From Trachelipus rathkii (taxonomy: Eukaryota > Arthropoda > Malacostraca > Isopoda > Trachelipodidae), in the NCBI GenBank assembly GCA_015478945.1, contig JABUQX010041984.1:12501-25000 (forward strand): 12,500 nt of DNA, given 5' to 3'. The translations under genes and the position numbers were made by a program. The first letter of the stretch is position 1, and every line of letters starts with the position of its first letter. Positions 8,798 through 12,500 of the stretch are shown piece by piece. The notes under the pieces are model-generated. The model saw only the letters and a list, made by a program, of their open reading frames with translations, had not been told where the DNA came from and searched no databases.

Positions 8798-11011
8798 TGA
8801 ATCCCTCTGATTTGATTGTAAATCAAGAGTTGATGTTGAAGTCTGCTTTCTGTATAGAAAGGCTTGTTGATGAGGAAGTAGAAAAGAATTCACTGGGCCG
8901 AAAGGAACCAACCCAAAGCAAGTCTGAATGGCACTACCTTCCAAACAATCGATAATTTGGAAGTGTTTCATATGACATAAAGTGTCAGTACCTAAAAGAA
9001 GGTCGATGTCATCGACCGAATCCCCATAAGGGCCCACAAAGGACTTGTCAGCCACATTATATTTTAACGAAATGCGACTAATGGCTGATGCTAACCCTTT
9101 AACCGCAAACCCAACATCCAAAGAAGGGTCGACCAGAACCGGGGTTCTAAAGAAGGAATTGCAGCAGCAATTTATATCTAGGTCGACTAGGTACGATGTA
9201 CGTTCTTCTTCTCCGATAAATGTTTTTATAGGATTTCTGATTAAAGGTAATTGTTCACAGTTGATTCCGAGTTTAGTAAGCAATTTAGGGCCAGCATATG
9301 TTCTCTGTGATCCCAAGTCTATAAGAGAACGAATAGGAACTGATTTGTTATTGTGCCTTGCTATTATGGTTATTGTAGGCAGAATATGCGAAGCTGATGA
9401 TTGCCCAGTATTAATACAAAGATGATTAACATCAGCTTTATTTCCTTCATCAGCATTTTCTTGACGAGAATGCTCCCTGTTTTGATTAGTGGTTCCAGCG
9501 GAACAGAGAGCGGCTAGATGTTTTCGGCTCTTACATTTATAGCAAGGATACTTTAAATTGAGTGTTTTAGCTGGGCATGTATCTGCCATGTGCTTTATGC
9601 TGGAACAGTTACAGCACATGTTTAATGCCACACATCTGTCCCTTTTTGATTTAGGGTTTACGTAAACCGTGCAGTCAGAGAGGTAATGGTCTCCATTGCA
9701 CAGCTTACACTTGACTTCCCTTGAAGATTGATTCGAAGTTGAATTAGAATTTGATTGAGATTCAGAAGAGAACGTAGTTCTTTTTAGAGAGCCACTACCT
9801 TTTGAATTGTTGAAAGTATGACTCCTCTGATCAGAAGGTATCCTCTTCTCCCTTTTGAAGTTCCCTTTGGAAGAAGATGATTTAGTTGATGAGAATGAAG
9901 TTGAGGTCTGAGAGGTGCGAAACCTCAGCATTGATTGAATTATCTGATTATGCTCCTTAAAAATCAGATTAATTGACGGATATTGTTCCTTAGTCGCCAG
10001 CTTCAACTCTCTTAAAAATGAGAGAGGAAGTTTATCTACTAATATATGGCTGATTAATTTGCAGCCAGAACTTTCCTCTGGGAAGAGGTCAACCCCGAGC
10101 TCCTTGAGTTCTTTTAGATGAGCCCGAACCTTTAAAATAAAGGATCTGACCGTTTCAAGTTGCTTCCCGTCCAGAGGCGGAGATGAGTCCAGTTCATGGA
10201 AAATAGAATCAATAATGAAGGCCTTGTCCAAATAATGTTCTTTTAAAATGGACAAGGCAACTTCATAGTTCTCATCCGTACCCGTCAAATGCTCAATGTC
10301 TCTGAGAGCATATCCCTTTAAATGGGACTTGAGATACTGCAACTTAACAGCTTGTGACAAGTCCCTCCTCCCCCCATACACATTATTGAACTCCTGCAGG
10401 AAGGAACGAAAGGAGTGCTTGTCCTTCTCGCCTGAAAAATCTCCGCATTTTAGGGCTGGGATCTTCAGGCTAAAAGGATGCATGGGAAAAGACTTGGAGT
10501 GTTCACAGCATGTTTTGTTCGAATTTGAAGCTGCTCTCTCATTATCAGAAAGGGCATCAGAAGATCTTCGAGACTCGATTTCATATCCATATTCGACTCT
10601 TAACAGTTGAAGAGCTTGAGCCACTTTTATGTGGTAAGCATCAGTAGCGGAAATCTCTTCGTCTAGAAGCGATTGGTCGAACTTGGTGTACTCAGCCCCT
10701 ATTAATAGGTTTTCGATCAGAGTATCTTGAGCCTTAATGTCCGAGATAATCGAGGTCACCTTGTCGAAAATTGTTTTGATAACAACAGGGTCGATGAGGG
10801 TAGGTGACTCTGTATCATCACCTTTTTCAGGAAAATGTTTGCAGCATAGAGTAAGCTTTCTCCTTAAAACACCCCTTTTCATTCGAAGGGGACTCAGCTC
10901 ACCCTGTAATGTTGCTTTTAAACTAGCTGTTGTTTCATCCGAAGAAGACGCAGGTCTTTCATTTGAGAACTCCTCTGTGACCTTTAAGTCTAAATCGTTT
11001 AATATATCCAT
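8795..11011 (-). CDS. gag: BEL/Pao Gag-Pro polyprotein
   Basis: I chose the ATG at 11011 because the three codons before it in the open frame begin with TTG and give no better start; the product is 738 residues. It forms the capsid shell that packages the element RNA and contains the maturation protease. A charged, coiled N-terminal region is followed by a DUF1759-like capsid domain at about 185-335 (LKCGDFSGEKDKHSFRSFLQEF and LKSHLKGYALRDIEHL). A basic Ser-rich linker leads to three zinc knuckles: Cys435-x2-Cys-x3-His-x4-Cys447, Cys466-x2-Cys-x4-His-x4-Cys479 and Cys490-x2-Cys-x4-His-x4-Cys503. The A16/DUF1758-like retropepsin domain covers about 545-700, with active-site Asp565 in SLIDLGSQRT and the C-terminal motif IDLLLGTDTL. 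The usual Ser or Thr after the catalytic Asp is Leu (codon TTG at 9314-9316), which may impair proteolysis. The frame ends in UGA and continues in frame into Pol. Confidence 0.92.
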   Translation of the reverse strand: MDILNDLDLKVTEEFSNERPASSSDETTASLKATLQGELSPLRMKRGVLRRKLTLCCKHFPEKGDDTESPTLIDPVVIKTIFDKVTSIISDIKAQDTLIENLLIGAEYTKFDQSLLDEEISATDAYHIKVAQALQLLRVEYGYEIESRRSSDALSDNERAASNSNKTCCEHSKSFPMHPFSLKIPALKCGDFSGEKDKHSFRSFLQEFNNVYGGRRDLSQAVKLQYLKSHLKGYALRDIEHLTGTDENYEVALSILKEHYLDKAFIIDSIFHELDSSPPLDGKQLETVRSFILKVRAHLKELKELGVDLFPEESSGCKLISHILVDKLPLSFLRELKLATKEQYPSINLIFKEHNQIIQSMLRFRTSQTSTSFSSTKSSSSKGNFKREKRIPSDQRSHTFNNSKGSGSLKRTTFSSESQSNSNSTSNQSSREVKCKLCNGDHYLSDCTVYVNPKSKRDRCVALNMCCNCSSIKHMADTCPAKTLNLKYPCYKCKSRKHLAALCSAGTTNQNREHSRQENADEGNKADVNHLCINTGQSSASHILPTITIIARHNNKSVPIRSLIDLGSQRTYAGPKLLTKLGINCEQLPLIRNPIKTFIGEEERTSYLVDLDINCCCNSFFRTPVLVDPSLDVGFAVKGLASAISRISLKYNVADKSFVGPYGDSVDDIDLLLGTDTLCHMKHFQIIDCLEGSAIQTCFGLVPFGPVNSFLLPHQQAFLYRKQTSTSTLDLQSNQRDS

Positions 11012-11095
11012 CGTGAACAAATTATATTTAAATGTGAAGTAGTGTAAATATTTCCCAACTGGCTACTAGAGCAGCTAATAAACCCTGGGAAACTA
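11012..11095 (-). other. short non-repeat leader upstream of gag
   Basis: These 84 bases separate the gag ATG from the tandem array. In element sense they are AT-rich next to the ATG (AATATAATTTGTTCACG) and include GTTTCCCAGGG near 11083-11093. A retroelement would be expected to have its primer binding site and LTR end close to here, but I see no convincing TGG-initial tRNA 3'-end complement next to a CA end. Confidence 0.4.
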
Positions 11096-11468
11096 ACTGC
11101 GCAGAAAAATATCAACAGCGCAGAAAAATATTAACTGCGCCCAAAAAAAACACACTGCAGAGTCAAAAGCACAAAAAAATGTCAACAGCGCAGAAAAATA
11201 TCAATAGCGCAGAAAAATATCAACTGCGCCTGAGAAAACCGCACTGAAGAATCAAAAGTACAAAAAAATGTCAACAGCGCAGAAAAATATTAACTGCGCC
11301 AAAAAAAACACACTGCAGAGTCAAAAGCACAAAAAAATGTCAACAGCGCAGAAAAATATCAATAGCGCAGAAAAATATCAACTGCGCCTGAAAAAACCGC
11401 ACTGAAGAATCAAAAGTACAAAAAAATGTCAACAGCGCAGAAAAATATCAATAGCGCAGAAAAATATC
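11096..11468. repeat. GCGCAGAAAAATAT tandem array, 158-159 bp higher-order unit
   Basis: The basic unit is a 19-bp block such as GCGCAGAAAAATATCAACA. Blocks combine into a higher-order unit of 158-159 bp, shown by TTAACTGCGC recurring at 11131 and 11290 and GTCAACAGCG at 11181, 11339 and (other register) 11270 and 11428. Spacing of GCGC cores runs 19, 19, 51, 19, 19, 51, and each 51-bp interval contains a decayed core 20 bases in (ACTGCAGAG or ACTGAAGAA). Just over two higher-order copies are present, and they are nearly identical. Confidence 0.95.
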
Positions 11469-11476
11469 ACATAAAT

Positions 11477-12340
11477 CAATTTCGCCCACGTAAAACAAAC
11501 ACAAAGTCAATTGCGCACACGTGAAGCAACTACCAAGTCACTGCGCATGTATGAAATGAACTGCGCAACTATAAAGTCAATTGCGCACGTATGAGTTGAC
11601 TGCGCACTCGTGAAGCAACTGCAAAGTCAATTGCGCACGAGAAAACAAGCAAAAAGTCAATTGCGCACGTATAAGTTGACTGCGCACACGCGAAGCCAAT
11701 ACAAAGTCACTGCGCATATATGAAATGAACTGCGCAACTATAAAGTCAATTGCGCACGTATGAGTTGACTGCGCACTCGTGAAGCAACTGCAAAGTCAAT
11801 TGCGCACGAGAAAACAAGCACAAAGTCAATTGCGCACGTATAAGTTGACTGCGCACACGAGAAGCAGCTACAAAGTTAAGTGCGCACGAGAAAACAAGCA
11901 CAAAGTCAATTGCGCACGTATAAGTTGACTGCGCACACGTGAAGCCAATACAAAGTCACTGCGCATATATGAAATGAACTGCGCAACTATAAAGTCAATT
12001 GCGCACGTATGAGTTGACTGCGCACTCGTGAAGCAACTGCAAAGTCAATTGCGCACGAGAAAACAAGCAAAAAGTCAATTGCGCACGTATAAGTTGACTG
12101 CGCACACGTGAAGCCAATACAAAGTCACTGCGCATATATGAAATGAACTGCGCAACTATAAAGTCAATTGCGCACGTATGAGTTGACTGCGCACTCGTGA
12201 AGCAACTGCAAAGTCAATTGCGCACGAGAAAACAAGCACAAAGTCAATTGCGCACGTATAAGTTGACTGCGCACACGTGAAGCAACTACAAAGTCAATTG
12301 CGCACGAGAAAACAAGCACAAAGTCAATTGCGCACGTATA
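11477..12340. repeat. TGCGCA palindrome array, 169 bp higher-order unit plus 80 bp module
   Basis: Nearly every 19-31 bases the palindrome TGCGCA appears, usually as CAATTGCGCACG, GACTGCGCAC or AACTGCGCAA. One higher-order unit has core spacings 20, 20, 19, 31, 30, 19, 30, totalling 169 bp. The marker AAGTCACTGCGCAT recurs at 11535, 11704, 11953 and 12122, giving steps of 169, 249 and 169. The longer step is one unit plus an extra 80-bp module (31+30+19), which is also seen near the right end. Copies are almost identical, indicating recent unequal exchange or slippage. No open frame or unique spacers are present. Confidence 0.96.
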
Positions 12341-12492
12341 AGTGAACAGCGCAGGTGTGGAAACAAATACGCACTCTTAAAATGAACTGCGCACGTTTAA
12401 ATTGAACAAACAGCGCAGGTGCGAAAACAAATGCGCACTCTTGAAATGAACTGCGCACATATGAAGTCGATATACCGCACCGCACCGCACCG
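12341..12492. repeat. divergent end of the GCGCA array, 64 bp period, then (ACCGC)n
   Basis: Beyond 12340 the unit changes to AGCGCAGGTG...AAACAAATRCGCACTCTT...AATGAACTGCGCAC, repeated at 12348 and 12412 with a 64-bp period. It is followed by a small ACCGC repeat at 12474-12492. It clearly shares the GCGCA cores and ATGAACTGCGCA phrase with the neighbouring array. The array reaches the window edge, so its full length is unknown. Confidence 0.88.
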
Positions 12493-12500
12493 TTTCGCAC

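Larger units (their letters stand above)
5041..11095 (-). mobile_element. BEL/Pao-type LTR retrotransposon, internal region
   Basis: The element lies entirely on the minus strand with the domain order Gag (DUF1759-like), zinc knuckles, A16-type protease, reverse transcriptase, RNase H, integrase and DUF5641-like domain. That combination is specific to the BEL/Pao group. Gag-Pro and most of Pol share one reading frame, broken by one UGA, and the last quarter of Pol is displaced by one base. The bounds given are only the non-repeat stretch around the coding part. No LTR pair, primer binding site or target-site duplication could be identified, so the true ends are unknown. The coding part is visibly less AT-rich than the DNA to its left, consistent with an inserted unit. 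The copy is nearly full-length in coding terms but probably defective as it stands. Confidence 0.93.

Noticed and set aside
11012..11095. Primer binding site and 5' LTR end next to gag
   Set aside because: No TGG-initial stretch complementary to a recognisable tRNA 3' end follows a CA dinucleotide, and no matching 3' LTR was found.
11096..12492. CRISPR-like regular array
   Set aside because: There are no unique spacers: the sequence between cores is itself repeated in higher-order units, and the window is eukaryotic.

Overview
This is an intergenic, repeat-dominated window from a eukaryotic nuclear genome. There is no bacterial-type gene organisation, rRNA or tRNA. The AT, ATT, GA and GT microsatellites, a decayed Tc1/mariner-type transposase and a BEL/Pao-type LTR retrotransposon point to an invertebrate animal. 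An arthropod, perhaps a microsatellite-rich decapod crustacean, is my best guess, but it is an inference from repeat style and not from a host gene.

Layout. Bases 1-2740 are very AT-rich DNA with three long blocks of impure AT repeats (about 343-567, 1450-1672, 1897-2414), a clean (GA)22 tract at 2416-2459, and no recognisable gene. Bases 2743-3495 (+) hold a broken mariner-like transposase that runs into a GT tract and then an ATT microsatellite of about 300 bp (3511-3803). Bases 3804-5148 are AT-rich, with an (AT)n tract at 4171-4296, a degenerate tandem repeat at 4721-4837 and one weak hydrophobic reading frame on the minus strand.

Bases 5149-11011 (-) are the body of a BEL/Pao retrotransposon. 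In element order it encodes a Gag region with a DUF1759-like capsid domain, three zinc knuckles, an A16-type aspartic protease, reverse transcriptase, RNase H, an integrase with HHCC and DDE motifs, and a DUF5641-like C-terminal domain. The reading frame is interrupted twice. A single in-frame UGA followed by CUA lies exactly between protease and reverse transcriptase (8795-8797), and there is a one-base frame displacement inside integrase near 5910. The protease active-site triplet reads DLG, where DSG or DTG is expected.

Bases 11096-12492, immediately upstream of the element's Gag in its own sense, are a layered tandem array built around GCGCA or the palindrome TGCGCA. Its cores are spaced by 19-20 or 30-31 bp, with higher-order periods near 158, 169 and 64 bp. 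No copy of this array occurs downstream of pol, and I could not find a matching LTR pair. The array is therefore either 5' untranslated or regulatory sequence of the element with its LTR beyond the window edge, or a host minisatellite next to a truncated element.

The two most interesting points are the UGA-CUA junction, which fits a programmed readthrough signal separating Gag-Pro from Pol, and the near-10-bp modular spacing of the TGCGCA array.
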